Positions 7,373 through 16,460 of a DNA stretch of 64,000 nt are shown here, one piece after another. The notes under the pieces were generated by a model. That model did not search any database. It had not been told where the DNA came from and saw only the letters and a list, made by a program, of their open reading frames with translations. The DNA is from DUZB01 sp963747555 (GTDB lineage Bacteria > Desulfobacterota > DSM-4660 > Desulfatiglandales > Desulfatiglandaceae): positions 124,001 to 188,000 of the forward strand of contig CAVVFZ010000014.1 in the NCBI GenBank assembly GCA_963747555.1, read 5' to 3'. Each line of letters opens with the position of its first letter. The first letter of the stretch is position 1. The translations under genes and the position numbers were made by a program.

Positions 7373-8605
7373 ATGAAAACGAAAAGGAAATGGACGTCAT
7401 GGATTATGCTTACGCTGGCCTCATCTTTTCTCTTTGCCGTGCAGGCTCTGGCGGCTGACACCATCAAGGTCGGAGCGATCCTGCCTCTTACGGGACCGTA
7501 TGCGGCCCTGGGAGACGACCAGCAGAAGGGTGCTGAACTTGCTGCCAAAATGATCAACGCCAAAGGCGGGGTTCTGGGCAAGCAGTTTGAGATTGTAGTA
7601 CGGGACTCACAGCTGAATGGGGGCGTAGCGCTCCGTAAAGCCAAGGAACTGGTATTCGAAGAGAAGGTCAATTTCATCGCCGGGTCCCTTTCAGGCGCCG
7701 TGTCCAAAGTGCTGAACGAATTCGCGGATAAGAATAAAATCATCTACATGGGATTTCCCCAATCGGACATGGTGACCGGCAAGGATATCTCCAAATACGG
7801 ATTCTCGGGGATGGTGACGCCTTTCATGGCAACGCAGGCCATGTCCCAGTTTGCATTCAAAAACCTGGGTAAGAGGTGGTTCTCTCTTACCGCTGATTAT
7901 CGTTGGGGACAGCGGCTGCTCCAAGGTTGGATCTATGCGAGCGAGATTCACGGCGGTACCTTTCTCGGGAATGTCTACGCTCCCTTGGGAACCAAAGACT
8001 TTTCGGCATTTCTCCCTCGCATCATGGCGGCCAAACCCGATTTTATCGTTTTCAACAACCTGGGCAGGGATCAGAACGCGGCCATCAAGCAGGCTTACGA
8101 GCTTGGCATTGTCGGAAAAATTCCTATCGTTTGCAGCAAGACCACCATCTTGACCATGAAAGAAGTGTACCCCCTGTATGATGAAAGCATTTACGGCGGT
8201 GTGGACTTTTACTGGGAATTGGCCGACAAGTACCCCACAGCCAAGAAATTTGTTGATGCATTCCAGAAAGAATACGGGCGGCCACCCCGCCAGGACAGCG
8301 AGTCCGGTTTCCACCAAATGATGGCGTTGGCCGATGCCATCAATCGGGCTGGAACGGTGGATACGGACGCGGTGATCAAAGCCCTGGAGGATGGGAAATA
8401 CGCTTTCACCAAGGGCGAGGAATACTACCAGAAGTGCAACCACCAGCGGGTTGAAAGTTATCTGGTGTTGCAGGGACTGGGCAAGGCTGCCAAGGGTTGG
8501 AAAGTAGCCAAGATCGTGGAGGAAGTTCCGGCTAAAGACATCATGCGAAACTGCGAGCAGGCTGAAAAAGACCTGCCCAATGCCAATATTCCTCTGCCGA
8601 GGTAG
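7373..8605 (+). CDS. ABC transporter substrate-binding protein (branched-chain amino acid type)
   Basis: 410-residue periplasmic binding protein of the Liv type. An N-terminal signal peptide (KRK, hydrophobic core, cleavage near residue 28 at ALAA) is followed by IKVGAILPLTGPYAALGDDQ, the hallmark of this family. GAGGAGGAG at good spacing marks the start. It captures the pathway substrate for the permeases and ATPases encoded next. The family also takes up aromatic acids, amides, urea and short sulfonates, so an amino acid substrate should not be assumed. Confidence 0.92.
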   Translation: MKTKRKWTSWIMLTLASSFLFAVQALAADTIKVGAILPLTGPYAALGDDQQKGAELAAKMINAKGGVLGKQFEIVVRDSQLNGGVALRKAKELVFEEKVNFIAGSLSGAVSKVLNEFADKNKIIYMGFPQSDMVTGKDISKYGFSGMVTPFMATQAMSQFAFKNLGKRWFSLTADYRWGQRLLQGWIYASEIHGGTFLGNVYAPLGTKDFSAFLPRIMAAKPDFIVFNNLGRDQNAAIKQAYELGIVGKIPIVCSKTTILTMKEVYPLYDESIYGGVDFYWELADKYPTAKKFVDAFQKEYGRPPRQDSESGFHQMMALADAINRAGTVDTDAVIKALEDGKYAFTKGEEYYQKCNHQRVESYLVLQGLGKAAKGWKVAKIVEEVPAKDIMRNCEQAEKDLPNANIPLPR

Positions 8606-8618
8606 TAACGGCGATTCG

Positions 8619-8643
8619 GCGGCGGCCTTAAGCGGGCCGCCGC
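8619..8643 (+). promoter_or_regulatory. GC-rich hairpin after the binding-protein gene
   Basis: GCGGCGGCC (8619-8627) pairs perfectly with GGCCGCCGC (8635-8643) around a 7-base loop. It lies in the 185-bp gap between the binding protein and the permease. It lacks a T-tract, so it more likely protects the upstream mRNA or partly attenuates, giving more binding protein than membrane subunits. Confidence 0.6.
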
Positions 8644-8790
8644 TTCTTGAAAAAGTGCTGTTCCTGTCGTCTTTCGTCTTTGCCGGCCGGATTAGGATCT
8701 TATGGGCGACTGCCTCGTGAGATTAAAAACACCGCGGCCAATATCCGGATACCGGCGTGCCCCAAGAATGGCCGACGAACTGAGAGAGCC

Positions 8791-9675
8791 ATGTTCGATA
8801 TTCCCTTCAACATCTTAATCATGCAGGCCATCATCGGTCTCGCCCTGGGAGCGATCTTCATACTGCTGGCCAGTGGGCTTTCCATGATCTACGGTCTGAT
8901 GGATGTAGTCAATTTTGCCCACGGTGTCTTCTATATGCTGGGCGCCTTTGCACTGTTCCAGTTTAACATGTTGGTCGGGAATTTCTGGATCGGGCTGGCC
9001 CTGGCTGTGCCTGTGGTCGCCGGACTGGGAGCGCTCACAGAAATGGGACTTCTTCGTCCCCTATACAAAACCGGGAATCCATTGTATCCCTTGCTCCTGA
9101 CTTTCGGTCTTTCGGTCGCCGTTCCGGATATCATGAAACTCATATACGGCCTCATGGCCATGCCGGTCAATTATCCTGAGGGTTTGTCGGGCAGCTTCAT
9201 GGCCGGGGGGCTCATTATACCGAAATATCGCATGTTTGTAATCGCCATCACCATTGTGGCCATGGCAGCTCTGTTTCTGTTTCTCAGAAAGAGCAACCTG
9301 GGCATGATTCTCAGGGCAAGTACCACGGACAAGTCGATGGTGGATGCCCTGGGTGTAAACGTCTCGCGAGTCCTGACACTGGGCTTTTCCATAGGTATCG
9401 GCCTGGCAGCCCTGGGAGGGGGAGTGGCCGCGCCCATGGTGGCCGTGGAACCGGACATGGGGTTGAACATGATCCTGCAGAGCTTCGTGGTGACCGTCGT
9501 GGGCGGACTAGGCAGTCTGGGAGGGGCCATCGTGGGCGGCATTATTATCGGACAGGTCGTATCTTTCACCAGTCTGTTCGCCGGTGAATACGCCGATGTT
9601 GTCATTTACCTGGTCATGGCCGTGATTCTGCTGGCTCGTCCCCGCGGTCTCATGGGCGAACTGGGAAGGGAATAA
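8791..9675 (+). CDS. livH: Branched-chain amino acid-type ABC permease (LivH family)
   Basis: 294-residue inner-membrane subunit with about eight hydrophobic segments and the LivH opening that runs into GLSMIYGLMDVVNFAHG (residues about 30-46). The EAA-like cytoplasmic loop region with MILRASTTDKSMVDALGVN lies near residue 175. The open frame extends to a TTG at 8647, but that part is hydrophilic and lies over the hairpin region; ATG 8791 fits the family N-terminus. With LivM it forms the channel of the uptake system. The symbol denotes family, not proven substrate. Confidence 0.88.
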   Translation: MFDIPFNILIMQAIIGLALGAIFILLASGLSMIYGLMDVVNFAHGVFYMLGAFALFQFNMLVGNFWIGLALAVPVVAGLGALTEMGLLRPLYKTGNPLYPLLLTFGLSVAVPDIMKLIYGLMAMPVNYPEGLSGSFMAGGLIIPKYRMFVIAITIVAMAALFLFLRKSNLGMILRASTTDKSMVDALGVNVSRVLTLGFSIGIGLAALGGGVAAPMVAVEPDMGLNMILQSFVVTVVGGLGSLGGAIVGGIIIGQVVSFTSLFAGEYADVVIYLVMAVILLARPRGLMGELGRE

Positions 9676-9717
9676 AACGGTGCTCATAGTGCGCAGAAAC
9701 AGGATGGGCTGAGAATT

Positions 9718-10695
9718 ATGTTCAAGGAATATAGAAACATAGCCTTTGCCGGGGTCATTCTTCTGACCCTGCCGTTGTGGATATCCGTTTCCACAGCCAC
9801 GGACATTCTCATTTTTGGTCTCTACGCCATGGGGTTCAACGTGGCTCTTGGATTTGCGGGGGTGCTCTCCTTTGGTCACACGGCTTTTTTCGGTCTCGGC
9901 GCTTATGGCGCCGGAATGGCTCTGCGCTATTTTGGCGCCACCGTATGGACTGCTTTAGGGTGGGGCCTGGTAGCCTCCTCTTTGGGAGCTCTTATTCTGG
10001 GAGCGATGTGCGTGAAAAAGCGAGGCGTTTACTTCGCCCTTCTCATTGCGGCGTTTGCCCAGATGTTTTATTTTCTGGCGCTCTCGCCGTTGAAACATAT
10101 CACCGGTGGAGAAGACGGCCTGAAGGGGATCCCATTGTTGGAGTTGAATTTTCCCTTCAAGGTAAATCTGGGAGATCCCCATAACCTGTTTTTTTTCGTG
10201 CTGATCGTGATGATGGTTTGCATCGTGCTGATGCATCGCATACTGAATTCACCTTTTGGGTCCCTTTTGCAGGGCTTGAAGGAGAACGAACAACGTCTGA
10301 AGGCCTGTGGATATGACGTCGTTTCGATCAAGATATGGGCATTCACTATCTCCGGGCTCTTCTCCGGGATGGCCGGCGCCCTGTACACGGTGAACCTCGG
10401 CTATGTTCCCCTGGACTCCTTCTTCTGGCTAAACTCCGGTCGTCCGCTCGTGATGACTCTTTTGGGAGGCATGCATACCTTTTTCGGGCCCTTGTTAGGG
10501 GCCGGCATATTTATCTTTTTTGAGGACACAGTGAGCGTTTACACCCCCCGCTGGGAAGTCTTCGTGGGTACGATGGTAGTTTTCCTGATTCTGACCTTCC
10601 CGGAGGGCATCTTGGGAACGATCAGGGAACGTCTGGGAGTGGCCGGCGAAACAGAACGGAACAAGGGGATAATGTGGCTGAAGAAATTATTTTAG
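9718..10695 (+). CDS. livM: Branched-chain amino acid-type ABC permease (LivM family)
   Basis: 325-residue inner-membrane permease with multiple hydrophobic helices and the LivM signature GFAGVLSFGHTAFFGLGAY (residues about 46-64). It pairs with LivH. Its 3' end overlaps the LivG start by 22 bases, so the transporter genes are tightly coupled. No signal of decay. Confidence 0.9.
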   Translation: MFKEYRNIAFAGVILLTLPLWISVSTATDILIFGLYAMGFNVALGFAGVLSFGHTAFFGLGAYGAGMALRYFGATVWTALGWGLVASSLGALILGAMCVKKRGVYFALLIAAFAQMFYFLALSPLKHITGGEDGLKGIPLLELNFPFKVNLGDPHNLFFFVLIVMMVCIVLMHRILNSPFGSLLQGLKENEQRLKACGYDVVSIKIWAFTISGLFSGMAGALYTVNLGYVPLDSFFWLNSGRPLVMTLLGGMHTFFGPLLGAGIFIFFEDTVSVYTPRWEVFVGTMVVFLILTFPEGILGTIRERLGVAGETERNKGIMWLKKLF

Positions 10696-11420
10696 AGACC
10701 CGGGGACTGGGAAAAGAATTTGGCGGGATCAAGGCCGTCCAACAGGTGAACTTTCGGCTGCCGAAGGGGGAGATTCGGTCCATCATCGGGCCCAACGGCG
10801 CTGGAAAGACCACCTTTTTCAACCTATTAGCCGGCAAGCTCAGAGCCAGTTCCGGGCATATTCTCTACCGAGGTCGGGATATCACCGGCCTTCCGCAACA
10901 TCGGGTGTGCCGTATGGGCCTTACCAAATCCCATCAGATCACCAGCATTTTTCCGAAGTTGACAGTGTTCGAGAATGTGCGCCTGGCCGCTCAGATGAGG
11001 GTCTCTCGTTTCAATTTCTGGGGCCGTTACGACCGGCTGCCCGATGTAAACGCCAAGGCGAACCAGATCCTTGATCAAGTGGGATTGGCCGAAAAAAGGG
11101 ATCTACTGGCCGCCAACCTGCCCTATGGCGATCAGCGCTACCTGGAAATTGGTATCACCTTGGGCACCGATCCTGAGATATTATTATTGGATGAACCCAC
11201 TGCCGGTATGACTCCGGCCGAAACCCGGGACACCGTGACACTGGTGAAGAAACTGGCAGAACATCTTACGATAGTGATTGTGGAACACGATATGAGCGTA
11301 GTAATGGGAATATCGGGATCCATCACCGTGCTGCACAATGGATCAATCCTCGCCGAAGGTACGCCGACGGAGATTCACAACAACCAGGATGTTCAGCGTG
11401 TTTATCTGGGAGGGCATTGA
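10674..11420 (+). CDS. livG: ABC transporter ATP-binding protein (LivG family)
   Basis: 248-residue ATPase starting at GTG 10674. Walker A GPNGAGKTT is near residue 40, the LivG-type insert with NVRLAAQM lies near 100, the signature segment is the degenerate NLPYGDQRYLEIG instead of LSGGQ, and Walker B is ILLLDEPTAGM. LivG proteins often carry this variant signature. It powers uptake with LivF. Its stop overlaps the livF start as TGATG. Confidence 0.92.
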   Translation: MAEEIILETRGLGKEFGGIKAVQQVNFRLPKGEIRSIIGPNGAGKTTFFNLLAGKLRASSGHILYRGRDITGLPQHRVCRMGLTKSHQITSIFPKLTVFENVRLAAQMRVSRFNFWGRYDRLPDVNAKANQILDQVGLAEKRDLLAANLPYGDQRYLEIGITLGTDPEILLLDEPTAGMTPAETRDTVTLVKKLAEHLTIVIVEHDMSVVMGISGSITVLHNGSILAEGTPTEIHNNQDVQRVYLGGH

Positions 11421-12145
11421 TGTTCCTTACGTTGCATGACGTACATACCTATTACGGACGGAGCCATATCCTGCAAGGCATCGATCTGGAGGTCGGCCAA
11501 GGCGACCTGGTCATACTGATTGGACGGAACGGGGTAGGGAAGACGACCACGCTGAAAACCATCATGGGCATCGAGCCTGCCCTTTCAGGTCGGATAACGC
11601 TTGACGGAATGGATATTACATCGCTAAAGCCACACCAGATCGCAGCCAAAGGCATTGCTTATATACCCGAGGAGCGTCGCATCATCCCCAACTTGAGCGT
11701 GCTGGAAAACCTGAAGTTGGCCATGCTGGTCCGGGGCAGGCTCAGCCAGCGCGAGGTGGACGAAAGCCTGGACCAGATATTCAGCAACTTTCCCAACCTG
11801 AAGAACCGTTTGGCCAACCGGGGAGATGCACTGAGCGGTGGTGAGCAACAGATGCTGGCCTTGGCTCGCGCCATGGTGGCAATGCCCAAACTGATTCTTG
11901 TGGACGAGCCCTCCGAAGGGGTCATGCCCATCCTGGTCGATGAGATCGGCGAGATACTGAAACGTTTTCTGAAGGATGGGGTGACCATCCTCCTGGTCGA
12001 GCAGAATTATGAGATGGCCTTTGGCCTGAGAGATGACTCGCGTGTTTACATCATGGAAAAGGGCAGAATCTGCCACGAGTGCGGCATACAGAACCTGTTG
12101 GCCGACCGCGACCCTCTGGTAAAATACTGCGGCATACAGCTATAG
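11420..12145 (+). CDS. livF: ABC transporter ATP-binding protein (LivF family)
   Basis: 241-residue second ATPase of the Liv system. Walker A is GRNGVGKTT, the signature ALSGGEQQMLALARA is complete, and Walker B reads LILVDEPSEGVMP. A TTG three bases upstream is possible, but the TGATG junction with livG makes ATG 11420 the natural start. It closes the five-gene transporter. Confidence 0.93.
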   Translation: MFLTLHDVHTYYGRSHILQGIDLEVGQGDLVILIGRNGVGKTTTLKTIMGIEPALSGRITLDGMDITSLKPHQIAAKGIAYIPEERRIIPNLSVLENLKLAMLVRGRLSQREVDESLDQIFSNFPNLKNRLANRGDALSGGEQQMLALARAMVAMPKLILVDEPSEGVMPILVDEIGEILKRFLKDGVTILLVEQNYEMAFGLRDDSRVYIMEKGRICHECGIQNLLADRDPLVKYCGIQL

Positions 12146-12172
12146 CCGGTCAACCGTACCCAAGAGATTTCT

Positions 12173-13423
12173 ATGGTATCGATCATGCGCCGAAATGCGT
12201 TAATCATCGTCACCCTGGATACAAAATCTGAAGAGGCCGCGTATATTCGCCACATCCTTCAGGAGCGGGGTCTGACAGCAAAAATTATAGACGGTGGCGC
12301 CCTTGGCGATCCGGGAATTACGGCCGACATCCCCCGCCAGGCGGTTGCGAAACGGGCAGGTCACGACTTGGCGGAGCTTGTTGCCACGGGCGACAAGGGA
12401 CGTATCATGGCAGCCATGACCATCGGCGTAACAGGATGGGTGAACGATCTGTACAAACAGGGCGCTATCCAGGGTGTGATTGGTCTTGGAGGAGGGCAGG
12501 GTACCTCCATGGCCACCGCGGCCATGCAAGTGCTGCCCCTGGGATTTCCAAAAGTCATGGTTACCACCCTGGCTTCAGGCGATATGCGGCCTTTCATCGA
12601 ATCCAAAGATATCGCGGTCTTCCCATCCATAGCCGATATGCTGGGGATGAATCGGCTGTTGGAGACAACGCTGGGCAACGCGGCCGGCGCGCTTGCGGCC
12701 ATGGTCCAACAACCCTCTGTTCAAAGGACTCCGGCACGACACACCGTGGGAGTAACCGCTTTCGGGGTGACCACCCTGGGGCTTATGAAGCTCAGGCGCC
12801 TCTTGGCCGGTCCGGAATTGGAGATGGTATTCTTCCATGCCAACGGTGCGGGCGGTGCGGCCATGGAATCCTTGACCAGGGAAGGGCGTTTCGACCTGCT
12901 TTTGGATTGGTCGACCCACGAACTCTTAGACCGCGAGGTAGGCGGCATCTTTTCGGCTCGTGATGATCGCCTGGATATCCTGGCCGAGAGAGAGATCCCC
13001 TGTATGGTCAGCACCGGGGCCATCGACTATGCGTGTATGGGACCGTTCGAGAAAATGCCGCCCTACTGGCAAAGTCGAAACGTCATTGTACACAACCGGA
13101 ACATCACCCTGATACGAGCCACGGCACAGGAGATGGTGAATGCGGCGGATTTTCTGGCCCGCAAGCTCAATCAGGCCCTCGGCCCGGTTAAAGTATTGAT
13201 CCCGATCGAGGGTTTCTCGGAACCCAATGCCAAAGGCAAACAGTTCTATGAACCGGAGGCGGATGCTGCCTTCAGAAAGCACCTGAAAGACACCTTGAAC
13301 GCGTCTGTCGAGGTGATCGAGCTGCCTTTTCATATCAATGACGATGCATTTGTGGAACGAGCTGCCCGGGAGATCACCTCTTTGCTGTCCGAGATCCCAC
13401 CCAAGGAGAAGAGATCTAAATGA
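12173..13423 (+). CDS. Tm-1-like ATP-binding / UPF0261 family protein
   Basis: 416-residue protein of the UPF0261 family, related to the tomato Tm-1 resistance protein N-terminus. Seen: an N-terminal Rossmann-like part opening RNALIIVTLDTKSEEAAYIR, a glycine-rich GVIGLGGGQGTSMA stretch near residue 105, and a second half from about 190 with GVTAFGVTT. Bacterial members are found near sugar-acid and polyol catabolism genes, and their reaction is not settled. ATG 12173 or 12185 could be the start. It overlaps the next gene by four bases, so it is part of the pathway operon. This is the least understood enzyme of the island. Confidence 0.8.
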   Translation: MVSIMRRNALIIVTLDTKSEEAAYIRHILQERGLTAKIIDGGALGDPGITADIPRQAVAKRAGHDLAELVATGDKGRIMAAMTIGVTGWVNDLYKQGAIQGVIGLGGGQGTSMATAAMQVLPLGFPKVMVTTLASGDMRPFIESKDIAVFPSIADMLGMNRLLETTLGNAAGALAAMVQQPSVQRTPARHTVGVTAFGVTTLGLMKLRRLLAGPELEMVFFHANGAGGAAMESLTREGRFDLLLDWSTHELLDREVGGIFSARDDRLDILAEREIPCMVSTGAIDYACMGPFEKMPPYWQSRNVIVHNRNITLIRATAQEMVNAADFLARKLNQALGPVKVLIPIEGFSEPNAKGKQFYEPEADAAFRKHLKDTLNASVEVIELPFHINDDAFVERAAREITSLLSEIPPKEKRSK

Positions 13424-14172
13424 ACACGTTTATAGTCCCGCTGAATACAGGCTACATAACCCTGGATAAAGGGGTATACATCACCGGGGGCCACGACTAC
13501 GGAATCGAAGTCGAGGTTCCCACGAACGCCTTCTATGTGGAAGCCGACAATCGGAAAATTCTGGTGGACACGGGCATGGCTGAAACGAAAGAGGCTGATT
13601 GGCATCATCCCGGGTCCCATCAGCCCGAGGGATACCGTATCGATCAGCGGTTGGCCCAGATGGGCGTGGGGCCGGAAGAGATCGATGCCGTAATTTTTAC
13701 CCATCTTCACTGGGACCATTGTGCGAATATGAAGCTCTTCAAAAATGCCGAATATTGGGTGCACGAAAATGAATTGGCCTTTGCATTGGATCCACATATT
13801 CTCTATTACAAGTCCTATTGTTCCGAGAAACTGAAAGTCGTACCCCCTTTCAAAGACGCCGTATTCCATACCGTGTCAGGGGAGTATGTATTCAGCCCCA
13901 GCATTACGCTATTTCCAACTCCCGGCCATTGCCCCGGTCATCAGTCGGTGGAGGTGCGGACAGCGTCGGGCAGCTTCGTGATTGCCGGCGATGCGGTATT
14001 CGCGGACGAGAATCTGTTGCCCGACAAGAAGCGAGGGTTAAAATTCACCCCCATGGGGCGATTTGTCAATGTGTTCCAGATGTATGAGAGTATGGAGAAG
14101 ATTATCGGCCGGGCGGATAGGGTGCTGACAAGCCATGGCGTCGGTGTGTACCAACAGGAGCGCTGGCCGTAA
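13420..14172 (+). CDS. Lactonase-like metallo-beta-lactamase (N-acyl homoserine lactonase family)
   Basis: 250-residue MBL-fold protein. The motif THLHWDHCANM (residues about 91-101) has the HxHxDH set, with later ligands in TPGHCPGH and in AGDAVF. The layout, with a capping insertion after YYKSYC, matches the AhlD/AttM-type lactonase branch. In a catabolic operon, hydrolysis of a pathway lactone is more likely than quorum quenching; that is inference. It starts in an ATGA overlap with the UPF0261 gene. Confidence 0.82.
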   Translation: MNTFIVPLNTGYITLDKGVYITGGHDYGIEVEVPTNAFYVEADNRKILVDTGMAETKEADWHHPGSHQPEGYRIDQRLAQMGVGPEEIDAVIFTHLHWDHCANMKLFKNAEYWVHENELAFALDPHILYYKSYCSEKLKVVPPFKDAVFHTVSGEYVFSPSITLFPTPGHCPGHQSVEVRTASGSFVIAGDAVFADENLLPDKKRGLKFTPMGRFVNVFQMYESMEKIIGRADRVLTSHGVGVYQQERWP

Positions 14173-14179
14173 AATAGGG

Positions 14180-14800
14180 ATGGCAACCGGGAACCTTGCT
14201 GTGACAGCATATGAAGCAACAGACGCCCGTAGGCAATTTATTCGCGCCTGCCGAAGGGCTTTTTCTTTGGGACTGCAGATGTCCACCGGCGGTAATCTCA
14301 GCATGCGTATCGATTCGTCGGTTTTTCTGGTAAAGCCCAGCGGAAAGGCACTGTGCGCCCTTACCCCGGGTGACCTTTTGGTCTGTGACGACCAAGGCAG
14401 GGTGATGGGAGGAAAAGGAAAGCCGACCAAGGAATTCAACTCGCACCTGGCCATATATCGGGTTCGATCTCAAATCGGAGCCGTCGTACATTACCACCCT
14501 CCCTATGCCACGGCGTATGCGGTGGCCGGGCGTGAACTGCCTCTGCCTACAGTGCACGCTCGCCGCACCTTGCAGCAGGTGCCCTTGATCTTGCCTCCGG
14601 GAGAAGGAAGCCTTGAGGTTTCCGCAGCCCTTGAAAAGGCCTTTTCCAGGCGCGAACTGCGCGCCGCTCTGATGGCGGAACACGGAATCATCGCTGCCGG
14701 GTCGGACCTCGCCGAAGCCCAAAATCTGGCGGAACTGGTGGAAGAAAGCGCCCGGATCGCCTATCTGGCATCGCGGATAGACAGCTTTGATATTGCCTGA
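14180..14800 (+). CDS. Class II aldolase/adducin family protein
   Basis: 206-residue zinc enzyme of the fuculose-phosphate aldolase / ribulose-phosphate epimerase family. Seen: GNLS near residue 38, KPSG near 52, the acid residue in TKEFNSH near 84, zinc histidines in VVHYHPPYA (H103, H105 approx.) and the third His in AEHGII near 173. Members split or decarboxylate phosphorylated sugar acids or retro-aldol hydroxy-acids. The open frame continues back to 14135 inside the lactonase gene, but ATG 14180 after AATAGGG is more likely. Probable role: carbon-carbon cleavage at the end of the pathway. Confidence 0.85.
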   Translation: MATGNLAVTAYEATDARRQFIRACRRAFSLGLQMSTGGNLSMRIDSSVFLVKPSGKALCALTPGDLLVCDDQGRVMGGKGKPTKEFNSHLAIYRVRSQIGAVVHYHPPYATAYAVAGRELPLPTVHARRTLQQVPLILPPGEGSLEVSAALEKAFSRRELRAALMAEHGIIAAGSDLAEAQNLAELVEESARIAYLASRIDSFDIA

Positions 14801-14844
14801 ACCGGGGCGCTGAACTTTATAACCCGGATATCGGAGGTGCGGAT

Positions 14845-15279
14845 ATGTCCAAAATCAGTTTGGCAAAGGCGTCTATTATTGCCGACGCTGCCTTGTTCAA
14901 GGGGAGAGAAATTGATTGTGATCCACTTACCGTGGTGGTTTTGGATGACGGGGGGCATTTTAAAATCGTCAAACGCGAGGACGATTCCGGTCTGATGAGA
15001 GTCGAGATCGCGCTTGGAAAGGCCTGGGGGGCTTTGGGAATGGGTTTCGCTTCGCGCGAGCTGTCGAGGCGGGCGGAGAAAATGCCGGTCTTCTTCGGTG
15101 CCCTGGCCGCCATGTCCAACGGGAAGATGGTGCCTCTGCCCGGAGGCGTCCTGATACGCGACGAAAAAGGCTTTCTCGTGGGCGCCGTCGGCGTCAGCGG
15201 GGATACCTCGGATCGCGACGAAGAGTGCGCCGTTTACGGAGTGGAAAGCGCGGGATTAAAACCGGACATCGGTGAATAA
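14845..15279 (+). CDS. GlcG/HbpS-family small protein
   Basis: 144-residue protein of the GlcG/HbpS (DUF336) fold. The strand LTVVVLDDGGHFKIVKRED and the C-terminal GVLIRDEKGFLVGAVGVSG are the family hallmarks. HbpS binds haem; most catabolic-operon relatives have no proven role. A second paralogue sits at 46500-46943. Here it lies between the aldolase and the dehydrogenase genes, 40-60 bp from each, so it is probably co-transcribed. Confidence 0.85.
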   Translation: MSKISLAKASIIADAALFKGREIDCDPLTVVVLDDGGHFKIVKREDDSGLMRVEIALGKAWGALGMGFASRELSRRAEKMPVFFGALAAMSNGKMVPLPGGVLIRDEKGFLVGAVGVSGDTSDRDEECAVYGVESAGLKPDIGE

Positions 15280-15343
15280 ATGTCATCTGTAAAGTGAGTC
15301 AGGTTTTGATTCCCTGGAAATAAAAAACAGGAAAGGAAATTCA

Positions 15344-16226
15344 ATGGAAAACGCAATTGGCATGTTAGGTCTATGCATCATGGGCTCTGCCATGTCGAAA
15401 AACCTGCTGAACGCAGGCTTTAAAGCGCTGGGGTACGACATTTTGCCGGATAAGGTGACCGTCCTGGAATCCATGGGGGGGGGTTGGTGCAACCTCCGCG
15501 GAAGAGGTGGCCCAAAAGAGCGTGGTTGTTGTCTCCGTGCTTCCCACGGAAGCCTCTTTGCTGGAATCAGCCCAAAGCCTGGCAGCTGTGGCCAGGTCCA
15601 ATCAGATCCTTGTGGAATGCAGCACCATGCCGCTGGATATTAAGATGCAAGCCAAGAACATATTGGATGCGGCTGGAGTAGAAATGTTGGATTGCCCCCT
15701 TAGCGGAACCGGGGGCCAGGCGGTAAACAAAGATCTCTCCGTGTATGCCAGTGGTGAAAAATCCGCCTACGAGCAATGCATTCCCCTATTTGAAGGCTTC
15801 GCGCGCTCCCACTATTTCATCGGAGACTTCGGGACCGGTTCAAAAATGAAGTTCGTGGCCAATCTTCTGGTAGCCATACATAATGTCTCGGCTGGGGAAG
15901 CCTTTGTGCTGGGTATGAAAGCGGGCCTCGACCCCAAGCAGATCCTTGAGGTCGTCAGCGACGGCGCGGGCACGTCACGCATGTTTGAGATACGCGGACC
16001 GATGATGGTTGCCAACGATTACGAACAAGCCACCATGAAAGTAGACGTTTGGCAAAAAGACATGAAAATCATCAGTGCCTTTGCAAATGACCTAAAATGC
16101 CCGACTCCTCTGTTTGCAGCCTCGGCCCAGATTTATACCAATGCGTTGGCCCATGGCCGGGACAAGGAAGATGCAGCATCGGTATGTGCCGTTCTGGCTG
16201 AGATGGCCGGGTTAAAGCGGGACTGA
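15344..16226 (+). pseudogene. 3-hydroxyisobutyrate dehydrogenase-family reductase, frameshifted in a G9 tract
   Basis: Beta-hydroxyacid dehydrogenase family (HIBADH, tartronate semialdehyde reductase, LtnD-like), ~293 residues if read through. The first 44 codons (IGMLGLCIMGSAMSKNLL is the NAD-binding start) end at a run of nine G at 15475-15483. Removing one G joins them in frame to GVGATSAEEVAQ and the rest, which ends at 16226 and includes the catalytic-region lysine in GSKMKFVANLL. Either a sequencing or assembly error, a phase-variable tract, or a disabled gene. As last gene of the island it could reduce a semialdehyde. Confidence 0.8.
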
Positions 16227-16460
16227 TCTGTGAGCCTCTGAAAGACACGCAGATGGATGTTTCGCACGAAGAGCGGCGTTAAGGCCCGATACCCGTGAAT
16301 GAATACTATTCACTGTTTAGGAAAAGAGTTTGTTATAGGGTCGAGGGATAGTCAGATTTGGTCTCCGGTAGACCCTATTAATGTATGAATTAAAAGTCAA
16401 GTGCGGAGTGCTATTTCGACTTACGATATGATCCGGCCTAACACATCGGAAAACACCTTC
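16227..16460. other. Intergenic gap with inverted repeats
   Basis: Convergent gap between the HIBADH-like gene and comM, no gene seen. It holds the palindrome GTGAAT/ATTCAC near 16293-16311 and ATAGGGTC/GACCCTAT around 16335-16378, either of which could act as a transcript end. No T-tract is adjacent. Confidence 0.4.
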
